Shown piece by piece: positions 34,605 through 45,797 of a DNA stretch of 64,000 nt. A program made the position numbers and the translations under genes. The notes under the pieces were generated by a model, which saw only the letters and a program-made list of their open reading frames with translations, was not told the origin of the DNA and made no database searches. How positions within the stretch are numbered: position 1 is the stretch's first letter; each line of letters starts with the position of its first letter. Location of the stretch: contig NW_027183513.1 in the NCBI RefSeq assembly GCF_041296385.1, positions 186,001 to 250,000 of the forward strand, read 5' to 3'. Origin of the DNA: Aphelocoma coerulescens (Eukaryota; Chordata; Aves; Passeriformes; Corvidae).

Positions 34605-35970
34605 TTACGCCATCAGGTCAACGTGGCGGACTGTGATGGCCGCTGTCTGTGTGTCGGGGAGAGCGGGAGGTGGCAGGGCTGTCCCGTCGGCAGGAGACGA
34701 TCCCGGGGCTGCGGGAGGCGGGAGGGCCGGCGTGGAGGCGGCGGGAGTATGTTGCGGTGGGGCCATGGCGAACGGTGGGCCAGTCGGCGGCTGGACCGCG
34801 GCGTGCTGCCGCTGGGAGTTTGCAGGCTGGGCTGGTGTGGCTGCCGGCGCGGCGGTGCCAGGAGACGGGGCTGGAGCAGCGGCAGGCACGGGAGAGGCAG
34901 CAGCCATCTGTGTAGGCGCTGCAGCGCCGGCACCAGGTGGCTGGCGGGGCTGGGGCGCTCCGTGTCCCACGGACGCGGACGGGACGTTGACCACCACCGG
35001 CGCCGTGTCGGTGGCGGCGAGGGGGACCTGGGGGGCTGGAAGAAGGGTCGCCGCCTGGCTTTGCGGGGGGCCGGCTATGATGGTGGCTACAGCCATAACA
35101 GGCGCGGCTAGGGGAGCGGTAGGACCCGTAGGTGGCTGGGGAGCAGCCGCTGGCCCCGCGGGGCTATCGGCGGGGGGCGGGGCCGCGAAGGCGCTGGCGG
35201 ACGGGGTGGGAGGAGCGAGGGACGGGGCCGCGAAGACGCTGGAGCCGAGGGCGGGGACCGCGGGAGCCGGGGCAGCAGGGAGGAACGGGATGGGGGGGGC
35301 GGGGATGGGGGGAGCGGTGGAGGGGGTCGTAGGGTCCGGTGGGACAGGGGTGACGGCTGCCAGGACAGCGGGGGCGGGGGGCGGGGCGGCACGAGTCAGT
35401 CGGACCGCGGCTACCGGAGCCGCGAGAGGCGGGACAGCAGGGACTAACGGGACCGTGGGGGTGGAGATGACGGGGGCGGTGGGGGGGGGCGGTGGAGTCC
35501 GGTGGGGCAGGGGTGACCGGTGCAGGGACCGCGGGGGGGTGGGGCGGGGCGGCACGAGACAGCTGGACCGCGGGTACCGGAGCCGTGAGGTCCGGCGGCG
35601 GGGCGGGGGCCGTGCCCGGTTGCAGGCTCGCGGCGGCAAGGGGCGGGCTCGCAGCAGGAGCGGGACCCGGCGAGGTGGCTGCTGCGGGCGGCGCCTTCAC
35701 AGCAAACAGCTCCACGAGCGCTCTGCAAGCCGGGACCAGCTCCGCGGCAGCCCAATCCCGGCGGGAGATATTATTAAAGAGTTTAACCCGAACTGTGTCC
35801 CAGAAGTCTCTTGTAAAGACGGCTGAACGGTCAGCATTTGGGAAATTAATCAGAGTCCATTCTAAGAGGTTTTTTAGCTCCTGTTTAGGTAATTGACTTG
35901 GACCGGAGCTTAGTAAGTACTTAAGTTGTTTATAGAGATGTCTGTCATGGGCAGAGTGAGTTTGTCCCAT
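34605..35970 (-). pseudogene. gag: gag N-terminal region, copy 4 (frameshifted)
   Basis: Nine-G run at 35481-35489; product of 268 residues ending at 35164. Confidence 0.82.
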
Positions 35971-36590
35971 TATTGACCAGTATGATACTCACCTAGATGT
36001 CGCAGGGGGCAGGGTCCTTAATCAGAAGTCCGTCGTGGGGGGCTGGCCAGGCTCTCCACACGGCGCTCAGGACGCTGCTGTCGGGTCCCTCCTCAGAGCT
36101 CCGGTTTCAGGCGTCGCTTGGCAACGGCTTTCCGTGCTCGGGACCTCGCAGGTGTCTCCACTCAGAGCTCCAGCGCGGGCGGTGCTGAGCAATACCCGCC
36201 TGTGCTCGGGCGCGCGGCTGGATCCCTCCTAAGAGCTCCGGTCTGCACTGCTTAGCAGCGTGTCCGTGCTCGAGGGGTACCACGGCAAACTTCCTCAAAG
36301 AGCTCCAGGTAACCGCTGCGCAGCAGTGGCCGTCTGTGCTCGAGGACTGCCAGGCAATTTCCTCCCTCCGAGAGCTCCAGGTAATTGCTACGAAGTAACG
36401 GCTCCCCGTGCTCGAGGGCTGCCTCAGCAGAGTTATAGAGCTCCGGCTTTTACGCTGCGCAGCAACGGTATGCCGTGCTCACGACACGTTCCAGGTGGCT
36501 ATAACTGGTCTTTTAGTTACCGTCCATGGCGAAGTCTCTCACAGGTGGAAGAAGCTGAATCAGGCCTTCACTCACGTTTGGGCGCCAGTT

Positions 36591-37422
36591 TGTCGAAATT
36601 GATGGCGATGATGGTGATGAGGGTGTGGGTTCGGTCGGGCCCGGCTGGAGATGGACGGCGACGAGAGATCTCTATAAGCAGGTCTTTGGAGCATGCAGTT
36701 TATTGCAGAGGGCGTGGGTACAGGGGCACTGCTTAGAGCTGCCAGCTGCAGCTCCAAGCAGGCCCAAGGTGTAAGAGAGGGAGAGAGAGTGAGCGAGAGA
36801 GCTAGAGCAAGAGGCTGAGAGCTAAGAGTGTAAAGAGCAAGAGAGACAAACTAAGAGGAGAGCTGAATTAAGAGGAAGAAGAAGAGCAAGAGAGTTACTA
36901 AGAGAGCTACTAAGAGGAGAAGAGCATTACTAAGAGAGCTACTAAGAGAGTTACTAAGAGCGTTACTAAGAGGAGAAGAGCATTACTAAGAGGAGAGGAG
37001 TTAAGAGAGCGAGGAGCTTGTTACAATACAATAAATCATCTTCTGTAGTGAATATTCTAATTCTCAGTAGCCAATCTAATACAAGGTACAAATCCTATAG
37101 CATTTACATACAGCCTATAAGAGTTCTTACATTACCATAGAGTGTTACATTTTAACTTCTAAAAACTACTCTTTGGACCCCTTCTGCTGAGCTAGTAGGG
37201 TCTGCTCTGACCCTTGGACCTGTCTGCAAGCAGAGGGTATTGTTCAATCAAGAGGGGATTACCTTCAGCCGGCTATACCATTGTTTTCCAGTTGTTCAGT
37301 AACTAAGACTCTATATCTCAAAGATGGCCTTCATTTCGATGTCGCTCACAGTTTTCATATTCCCAGAATCTTTTGTTAGGCAATCATATTTATAAGGCTT
37401 TCCTGTTTCATCTTCCCCAACA
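36591..37422 (-). repeat. 5' LTR of provirus copy 4
   Basis: 832 bp, matching its 3' partner. Confidence 0.95.
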
Positions 37423-39185
37423 ACAAAGGCTCTCCTGGGAGCCACGGGTCACAAAGCACCGTGGGCTCTGTGCAGCCCCGCTGTGTCACAATGGCCGCTG
37501 GCTTCCACGAGCCCCCGCAGTGTCCCAGTGGGCCCCGTGGCTTTAGGAGTGGGTGGCTGGGAGTTGGTGCCAGCGGCTGGGGGAGCAGCAGCAGGGACTG
37601 TGTGTGGACAGTGCCATGGCCACTTGTGTGGCCACTGGTGTCTCTGTGCCAGGCACAGCCGTGGTGTGTAACACCGGCTCTGGGTCCTTTGGCTGTGCAG
37701 GTGGCAGTCACGGCCTGGAGCAGGGCTGCTCCCGGGGGACAGCCTGGGGCAGGAGGCTGCTGGAGATTCATTCCCCACACTCCTTGTCATGAGGTGCTCA
37801 GAGTGATTGGAAAGGCTGTTGGCAGCAGGCAGTTCTCTGGGTTCAAGCTGTGGAGCTGTCAGCGGGAATGCAAAGGCCAAGCTGGTGAGCCTTTTGTCCT
37901 GGTGCCTTTAGTGTGTGAGCAGTCCCTGGTGCCGTTGTCTTTGGATCCTGAGTGTGGGAGAGGCAAGGCTTAGGATGGTGCGTAGAGCTGAGAAGGAAAG
38001 TGCCGAGAGCAGCGTGTGTGCTGCTGCTTTGAGGGGTGCAGTTGAAGTTGTAGGCAGCAAGAGCTTTCTCAGCTGGCCCTTTTGTGAGCTCTGCTTTTGC
38101 CAGATGACTTCCATCTTACCCTCTTACCATCTTAGCCTCTCATTTTTGCATATCCCAAACCCCCTTCCAAACATCCAGCAGCTGCTTGTAAAGAAGAAGT
38201 CCTAGAACAAAAAGCCAGTGCTGCCTTTCATAGCCCCTTTGCTGTCTATGAAGTAGAGGAAAGAAGCTAGTGAGACGCACTTTCTTTCTCAACTCCATAG
38301 AGCGCATCCTTCTCTCAAGGTGGCAGAGTCCTTGGCGGAAGTGAAGCATCTGCAGCTGCAGTTCAGACTGAGAGATGTGCCAGGACAGGAAACATTTGCT
38401 GACCTTCCCTGTTCCCTGTGCAACATGATTCTCGCATCCCAGTCACTTTCACACACCTTCGGTATCCCTGAGTCCAAGCAGCTAAAGCTCACAGAGACAG
38501 AAGTGTCAGGAAGGAAAACGTTCCAAAAGCACCCCCTTCTCTTATCAGCATATAAATTGTGCACAACAGGCTGCGGCACCGAACCTTCCTTCTCAGATAG
38601 ACATGCCATCACACTTTTCACTCTTGCAGCTCGGTTGAAAAGCTCCAGCAGCTGCTCCCGCAATAGCAAAAGGTTCTAGAAGTGAAAGCCAGTTTGGGGC
38701 TGCACCTTCTCCTTGCCGCATGTAAGCCACACCAAACTCCCTGATGCACTCTGTCCTCCCCTTCTCAAAGGAGTAGACGGTGGCATCAGGACACACCTGT
38801 GTCCCAGCAGCTGGGTGCCCAGCCGGGAGCAGGAGCAGGGCTGGGGCTGCTCCCAAAGTTGCCCCGCCCCAATGCCAGAGCCGGACATATGCTGAGGGGG
38901 GGCTGGATCAGGCTTTATTGTCCAGCTGCATGCCAGGAGTGAGCACAAAATCTACCTGCATTCTCTGCAGCATGCCATCCTGGAGCAGAGCCATTGCCAA
39001 AGGAAGCCGTGAGCCCGTGCCAAGCCAGTGCCGGAGTGGGATCCTAGCAGCACCTGTGGAAGCCGGGAGAGAGGAGCCCACCTGGAGCAGGTTCGTGCAG
39101 GATTAATCATCCCGTGGCTTCCCACCAGGGTCCTGTTGCTTCCAAAAGGCCCCACAGTGTCACTGTGGCCCCTCGGTTCCACCAG

Positions 39186-39672
39186 GTTCCATAGCGTCAC
39201 TGTGGTGCCCAGGGTTCCGTCAGCTTCGCCAGCATCCCCACGGTCTGCAGAGCTCCCCGAGCTTCTGTGGTGTCACAGTGGAGGCAGGGTTGCATCAGGT
39301 TCCATAGCATCAGCACGGTCTCCAGGGCTCCCAGAGGTTCTGTGGTGTCACAGTGGAGGCAGGGTTGCATCAGGTTCCATAGCATCACCACAGTCTCCAG
39401 GGCTCCCTGAGCTTCTGTGGTGTCACAGTGGAGGCAGGGTTGCATCAGGTTCCATAGCATCAGCACGGTCTCCAGGGCTCCCAGAGGTTCTGTGGTGTCA
39501 CAGAGGAGGCAGGGTTGCATCAGGTTCCATAGCATCACCACGGTCTCCAGGGCTCCAAGAGCTTCTGTGGTGTCACAGAGGAGGCAGGGTTGCATCAGGT
39601 TCAATAGCATCAGCACGGTCTCCAGGGCTCCCCTGAGCTTCTGTGGTGGTGTCACAGAGGAGCCAGGCTTCC
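39186..39672. repeat. 75-bp minisatellite in E5
   Basis: Same unit order as in S1. Confidence 0.92.
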
Positions 39673-39695
39673 TTGTAGTTCCCCAGCATCACAAA

Positions 39696-40527
39696 TGTCG
39701 AAATTGATGGCGATGATGGTGATGAGGGTGTGGGTTCGGTCGGGCCCAGCTGGAGATGGACGGCGACGAGAGATCTCTATAAGCAGGTCTTTGGAGCATG
39801 CAGTTTATTGCAGAGGGCGTGGGTACAGGGGCACTGCTTAGAGCTGCCAGCTGCAGCTCCAAGCAGGCCCAAGGTGTAAGAGAGGGAGAGAGAGTGAGCG
39901 AGAGAGCTAGAGCAAGAGGCTGAGAGCTAAGAGTGTAAAGAGCAAGAGAGACAAACTAAGAGGAGAGCTGAATTAAGAGGAAGAAGAAGAGCAAGAGAGT
40001 TACTAAGAGAGCTACTAAGAGGAGAAGAGCATTACTAAGAGAGCTACTAAGAGAGTTACTAAGAGCGTTACTAAGAGGAGAAGAGCATTACTAAGAGGAG
40101 AGGAGTTAAGAGAGCGAGGAGCTTGTTACAATACAATAAATCATCTTCTGTAGTGAATATTCTAATTCTCAGTAGCCAATCTAATACAAGGTACAAATCC
40201 TATAGCATTTACATACAGCCTATAAGAGTTCTTACATTACCATAGAGTGTTACATTTTAACTTCTAAAAACTACTCTTTGGACCCCTTCTGCTGAGCTAG
40301 TAGGGTCTGCTCTGACCCTTGGACCTGTCTGCAAGCAGAGGGTATTGTTCAATCAAGAGGGGATTACCTTCAGCCGGCTATACCATTGTTTTCCAGTTGT
40401 TCAGTAACTAAGACTCTATATCTCAAAGATGGCCTTCATTTCGATGTCGCTCACAGTTTTCATATTCCCAGAATCTTTTGTTAGGCAATCATATTTATAA
40501 GGCTTTCCTGTTTCATCTTCCCCAACA
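39696..40527 (-). repeat. 3' LTR of provirus copy 5
   Basis: 832 bp; A at 39748 (gggcccagc) distinguishes it from its 5' partner and from copies 1-4. Confidence 0.95.
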
Positions 40528-41774
40528 TCTCCCCCGTTCTGATGAACAACTAAGATATTAGATACAGTCCTACTCGTTATTTTTTGCACACACTGAAGCA
40601 TACAAGGTACTGCTACTAAAACTATAATTATTACTACTAGAATAATCAAGCCTATTTTACAGAGTTCCCTTAGCCAAGGTGCAAAGCTCCAATCATCAAA
40701 CAAACTGTCCAGCCAAGACGGGTCATCTGTTCTAATTTGGTTAGCTAGATCCTTTAGGTTTTGTAGCTGTTTGTGAATGGAAACAGAATGATCGGATAAG
40801 TTCATACAGCATAATCCTTCAAAATCTTCACAGCCGTGCCCATGTGCTAATAAAAGATAATCAACGGCAGCTCTATTTTGTAAAGTGGCATGTCTGACTG
40901 CCTCTTCATCGGTTAACAGATCACTGATCATAGTAGAGGTGGCATTTACCTCCTTGCTGAGCCAACATCCCAACTTGTTTAACTGTTTTAAAGCAATTGA
41001 GGAGCTTAACTGAGGTAGAAAAATGCTTGCAACAATTGATTTTCCAGAGTTCCAAGGGTGGAAGTCACTATCACAGTCACTATCGTACTGATGTCCCCAG
41101 GAAGATCTGATCTTTCTGCTTTTCTTTTTGATTACCTCTTTGACACTGGGAGCAATAATTGTAAGTTGTCCCAGAGCACAAGGGCCACCATCTATTTTTG
41201 AAGGTATACCTTGCCAGGCCCTGTCTCCACAGATGAGCCAAATTCCTCTGGGGAATCGAATAGGAAGTTTGCTAAAACGATCTGCATGAGGTTCGTCATA
41301 TATAAGAAGCTTAACTTGACTACACCAAGAAGTTACATTGCTATAAGCTGGGTGATATGGGGTAACATTTAAATGGGGACCGTTTTCTCCTTGAAAGTGA
41401 AAGAAATAGCAGGTATCCATAGTTAACGAACCTAGGATTTCTAGCTCTTGAAGGTCAGATTTATCAATTTTAGAATTATCAATATAAGTTTGGTGTCTAT
41501 GGCTGGGAGTTGGAGATACATGATGATCGTCATATGGCCAATACTTATCAAGAGTAATATTATCAAAACCTTCTGGAAGAGGTACTCCAACTAAACAGGT
41601 TGAAAAAGGTTTGTCAGGGCTTGTGTCAGATAGACAGATGGTATCGGAGCCTGCGGATTTGGCTAAAGCAACCCAGACATTTGTCTTTGGTTGATTCACA
41701 GGTAAAGCTTCACTACAAAAACTAAAACAAAAGAATAAAAGCAACATGCACGCGCGCAAATGAGAAAACTCCAT
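40416..41774 (-). CDS. env: Envelope glycoprotein, copy 5 (intact)
   Basis: 452 codons from ATG 41774. One silent change relative to copies 1-4 at 40875 (Asn AAC to AAT, just before the immunosuppressive-type region), shared with copies 6 and 7. Confidence 0.93.
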   Translation of the reverse strand: MEFSHLRACMLLLFFCFSFCSEALPVNQPKTNVWVALAKSAGSDTICLSDTSPDKPFSTCLVGVPLPEGFDNITLDKYWPYDDHHVSPTPSHRHQTYIDNSKIDKSDLQELEILGSLTMDTCYFFHFQGENGPHLNVTPYHPAYSNVTSWCSQVKLLIYDEPHADRFSKLPIRFPRGIWLICGDRAWQGIPSKIDGGPCALGQLTIIAPSVKEVIKKKSRKIRSSWGHQYDSDCDSDFHPWNSGKSIVASIFLPQLSSSIALKQLNKLGCWLSKEVNATSTMISDLLTDEEAVRHATLQNRAAVDYLLLAHGHGCEDFEGLCCMNLSDHSVSIHKQLQNLKDLANQIRTDDPSWLDSLFDDWSFAPWLRELCKIGLIILVVIIIVLVAVPCMLQCVQKITSRTVSNILVVHQNGGDVGEDETGKPYKYDCLTKDSGNMKTVSDIEMKAIFEI

Positions 41775-41828
41775 TCTTTTCTTGAGCTGTTTTTGGCAGA
41801 TCACTTTCTTCTGGTGATTCTGCGCAGT

Positions 41829-42980
41829 TCAGGTCTGGGTGCTTGCTTCCTGGCTTCCACTTGCAGAGTCACTGGCTGGTGTGGTGGCATCAGCAGGCTT
41901 TGATGCGAGGTATGGCTTCACGTTTTTTGCTGGAACCCACTTGATTCCTTCACCTGTGGAAACACATGCAAACCCCTTCCCCCACATTATAAGATTGTAT
42001 GGTCCTTCTATTTTTCCTGAGTCTAGATTTTTAATCAAAACTGGGGGGCGCTCTTTCAGTTTTGCTTTTTTGTTGTTCAAAAAATGTCTATAAATGGGGG
42101 GATCAGGCTCTTCTGCAGAGCTATTCAAAAAATTGTAAACATACAAAGCCTTGTTCAACCTCCTTTGAGGTGTATCCTGGACTTCTCCCCCTCTCTGTTG
42201 ATCTAAAATGCGTTTTAGGGTTTGATGTGTTCTTTTTAGGGTACTTTTTAGCAGTTGTTTAAGATACGGTGAGCAAATACCACTATCTCTTACAGCCCTT
42301 CTTAGTTCTTTAATTTCGTGAGTGGGGATGGGAACCCACGTTTTGGGACTGTCAGGCTGTTGGCTAGCTATCACAGGCTTAGCTAATAGACTTTCATCTT
42401 TACAGCTTTGGAGTCTTATTTCATGCCAATCTGTTAATTGAGAATAATCTGAGCACTTTGGAGGATTTTTTGATTCAGAAAGTAGCGCTAACAAACTCTC
42501 AGAACTCGTTTTCTCCTTATGGGTTGCAAGATCCCAGCCGCTCGCTGGCGGGACTCTGGGGCTCATTGCAAACAAATCTGGCTGCTTTTCAGGGTTTCCT
42601 GGTGTTAGATTTAAAGCATCAGCTCGGGCAGAGCGGCTCTCCGTCTTCCCTGCCACTGGAGCTGCACCACTGCCCTCCGTTCCCCCCCTGTTTGCGGCTT
42701 GTGAGGCGAGGCTGAGCTGCGCGGAGGGATGTTGCTGGGCGGCGGTAGCCGAGGGATACAGCTGTGCGGTGCCGGAGGGCCCCGGCGGGGGCGGCGATGG
42801 CACTGCCGATCTCCGCGGTGGCGGGCGAGGAGGCGGGGGGGCCGCGAGCAACCGGCTCCGCGGCAGCGGGCGAGGGGGTGCGGGTGGCTCTATTGAAGGC
42901 GAGGTGAAAGCCGTGGGGGGCGGTGGCGGAGCTAGTTCCGTGAGCAGTGCTGTGGTTGGAGAAGTGTGAGCGTGCGTGGG
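41829..42980 (-). pseudogene. Capsid-integrase fusion remnant, copy 5
   Basis: Same structure as copy 1; joint near 42240. Here it directly follows, in the same frame, a gag that is open up to the TAA at 42981-42983. Confidence 0.85.
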
Positions 42981-44345
42981 TTACGCCATCAGGTCAACGT
43001 GGCGGACTGTGATGGCCGCTGTCTGTGTGTCGGGGAGAGCGGGAGGTGGCAGGGCTGTCCCGTCGGCAGGAGACGATCCCGGGGCTGCGGGAGGCGGGAG
43101 GGCCGGCGTGGAGGCGGCGGGAGTATGTTGCGGTGGGGCCATGGCGAACGGTGGGCCAGTCGGCGGCTGGACCGCGGCGTGCTGCCGCTGGGAGTTTGCA
43201 GGCTGGGCTGGTGTGGCTGCCGGCGCGGCGGTGCCAGGAGACGGGGCTGGAGCAGCGGCAGGCACGGGAGAGGCAGCAGCCATCTGTGTAGGCGCTGCAG
43301 CGCCGGCACCAGGTGGCTGGCGGGGCTGGGGCGCTCCGTGTCCCACGGACGCGGACGGGACGTTGACCACCACCGGCGCCGTGTCGGTGGCGGCGAGGGG
43401 GACCTGGGGGGCTGGAAGAAGGGTCGCCGCCTGGCTTTGCGGGGGGCCGGCTATGATGGTGGCTACAGCCATAACAGGCGCGGCTAGGGGAGCGGTAGGA
43501 CCCGTAGGTGGCTGGGGAGCAGCCGCTGGCCCCGCGGGGCTATCGGCGGGGGGCGGGGCCGCGAAGGCGCTGGCGGACGGGGTGGGAGGAGCGAGGGACG
43601 GGGCCGCGAAGACGCTGGAGCCGAGGGCGGGGACCGCGGGAGCCGGGGCAGCAGGGAGGAACGGGATGGGGGGGGCGGGGATGGGGGGAGCGGTGGAGGG
43701 GGTCGTAGGGTCCGGTGGGACAGGGGTGATGGCTGCCAGGACAGCGGGGGCGGGGGGCGGGGCGGCACGAGTCAGTCGGACCGCGGCTACCGGAGCCGCG
43801 AGAGGCGGGACAGCAGGGACTAACGGGACCGTGGGGGTGGAGATGACGGGGGCGGTGGGGGGGGCGGTGGAGTCCGGTGGGGCAGGGGTGACCGGTGCAG
43901 GGACCGCGGGGGGGTGGGGCGGGGCGGCACGAGACAGCTGGACCGCGGGTACCGGAGCCGTGAGGTCCGGCGGCGGGGCGGGGGCCGTGCCCGGTTGCAG
44001 GCTCGCGGCGGCAAGGGGCGGGCTCGCAGCAGGAGCGGGACCCGGCGAGGTGGCTGCTGCGGGCGGCGCCTTCACAGCAAACAGCTCCACGAGCGCTCTG
44101 CAAGCCGGGACCAGCTCCGCGGCAGCCCAATCCCGGCGGGAGATATTATTAAAGAGTTTAACCCGAACTGTGTCCCAGAAGTCTCTTGTAAAGACGGCTG
44201 AACGGTCAGCATTTGGGAAATTAATCAGAGTCCATTCTAAGAGGTTTTTTAGCTCCTGTTTAGGTAATTGACTTGGACCGGAGCTTAGTAAGTACTTAAG
44301 TTGTTTATAGAGATGTCTGTCATGGGCAGAGTGAGTTTGTCCCAT
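42981..44345 (-). CDS. gag: Truncated Gag, copy 5 (454 codons, open)
   Basis: The only open gag of the seven. ATG at 44345 gives MGQT, then a matrix-like domain to about residue 92 and about 360 residues dominated by Pro, Ala, Thr and Val. The frame passes the eight-G run at 43857-43864 and stops at TAA 42981-42983, before any capsid or nucleocapsid. A private change at 43730 makes Val to Ile. It could give a membrane-bound matrix plus linker, but not a particle-forming Gag. A sequencing error in the homopolymer would also explain the eight G. Confidence 0.78.
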   Translation of the reverse strand: MGQTHSAHDRHLYKQLKYLLSSGPSQLPKQELKNLLEWTLINFPNADRSAVFTRDFWDTVRVKLFNNISRRDWAAAELVPACRALVELFAVKAPPAAATSPGPAPAASPPLAAASLQPGTAPAPPPDLTAPVPAVQLSRAAPPHPPAVPAPVTPAPPDSTAPPTAPVISTPTVPLVPAVPPLAAPVAAVRLTRAAPPPAPAVLAAITPVPPDPTTPSTAPPIPAPPIPFLPAAPAPAVPALGSSVFAAPSLAPPTPSASAFAAPPPADSPAGPAAAPQPPTGPTAPLAAPVMAVATIIAGPPQSQAATLLPAPQVPLAATDTAPVVVNVPSASVGHGAPQPRQPPGAGAAAPTQMAAASPVPAAAPAPSPGTAAPAATPAQPANSQRQHAAVQPPTGPPFAMAPPQHTPAASTPALPPPAAPGSSPADGTALPPPALPDTQTAAITVRHVDLMA

Positions 44346-44965
44346 TATTGACCAGTATGATACTCACCTAGATGTCGCAGGGGGCAGGGTCCTTAATCAG
44401 AAGTCCGTCGTGGGGGGCTGGCCAGGCTCTCCACACGGCGCTCAGGACGCTGCTGTCGGGTCCCTCCTCAGAGCTCCGGTTTCAGGCGTCGCTTGGCAAC
44501 GGCTTTCCGTGCTCGGGACCTCGCAGGTGTCTCCACTCAGAGCTCCAGCGCGGGCGGTGCTGAGCAATACCCGCCTGTGCTCGGGCGCGCGGCTGGATCC
44601 CTCCTAAGAGCTCCGGTCTGCACTGCTTAGCAGCGTGTCCGTGCTCGAGGGGTACCACGGCAAACTTCCTCAAAGAGCTCCAGGTAACCGCTGCGCAGCA
44701 GTGGCCGTCTGTGCTCGAGGACTGCCAGGCAATTTCCTCCCTCCGAGAGCTCCAGGTAATTGCTACGAAGTAACGGCTCCCCGTGCTCGAGGGCTGCCTC
44801 AGCAGAGTTATAGAGCTCCGGCTTTTACGCTGCGCAGCAACGGTATGCCGTGCTCACGACACGTTCCAGGTGGCTATAACTGGTCTTTTAGTTACCGTCC
44901 ATGGCGAAGTCTCTCACAGGTGGAAGAAGCTGAATCAGGCCTTCACTCACGTTTGGGCGCCAGTT

Positions 44966-45797
44966 TGTCGAAATTGATGGCGATGATGGTGATGAGGGTG
45001 TGGGTTCGGTCGGGCCCGGCTGGAGATGGACGGCGACGAGAGATCTCTATAAGCAGGTCTTTGGAGCATGCAGTTTATTGCAGAGGGCGTGGGTACAGGG
45101 GCACTGCTTAGAGCTGCCAGCTGCAGCTCCAAGCAGGCCCAAGGTGTAAGAGAGGGAGAGAGAGTGAGCGAGAGAGCTAGAGCAAGAGGCTGAGAGCTAA
45201 GAGTGTAAAGAGCAAGAGAGACAAACTAAGAGGAGAGCTGAATTAAGAGGAAGAAGAAGAGCAAGAGAGTTACTAAGAGAGCTACTAAGAGGAGAAGAGC
45301 ATTACTAAGAGAGCTACTAAGAGAGTTACTAAGAGCGTTACTAAGAGGAGAAGAGCATTACTAAGAGGAGAGGAGTTAAGAGAGCGAGGAGCTTGTTACA
45401 ATACAATAAATCATCTTCTGTAGTGAATATTCTAATTCTCAGTAGCCAATCTAATACAAGGTACAAATCCTATAGCATTTACATACAGCCTATAAGAGTT
45501 CTTACATTACCATAGAGTGTTACATTTTAACTTCTAAAAACTACTCTTTGGACCCCTTCTGCTGAGCTAGTAGGGTCTGCTCTGACCCTTGGACCTGTCT
45601 GCAAGCAGAGGGTATTGTTCAATCAAGAGGGGATTACCTTCAGCCGGCTATACCATTGTTTTCCAGTTGTTCAGTAACTAAGACTCTATATCTCAAAGAT
45701 GGCCTTCATTTCGATGTCGCTCACAGTTTTCATATTCCCAGAATCTTTTGTTAGGCAATCATATTTATAAGGCTTTCCTGTTTCATCTTCCCCAACA
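44966..45797 (-). repeat. 5' LTR of provirus copy 5
   Basis: 832 bp, with G at 45018 like copies 1-4. Confidence 0.95.

Larger units (their letters stand above)
31320..37422 (-). mobile_element. Endogenous retrovirus, copy 4
   Basis: 6103 bp, same boundaries, duplication (31315-31319 and 37423-37427) and deletion as copy 1. Confidence 0.96.
29665..38040. repeat. Satellite monomer E4 (with provirus)
   Basis: 8376 bp, counterpart of E2 in the second block (C at 30147). Adjoins the separate E5-E7 lineage on its right. Confidence 0.95.
39696..45797 (-). mobile_element. Endogenous retrovirus, copy 5 (gag frame open)
   Basis: 6102 bp. The only copy in which gag reads through the G run. Its LTRs differ at one site: 3' LTR has A at 39748, 5' LTR has G at 45018. 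Same target duplication (39691-39695 and 45798-45802) and internal deletion as the others. Confidence 0.96.
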
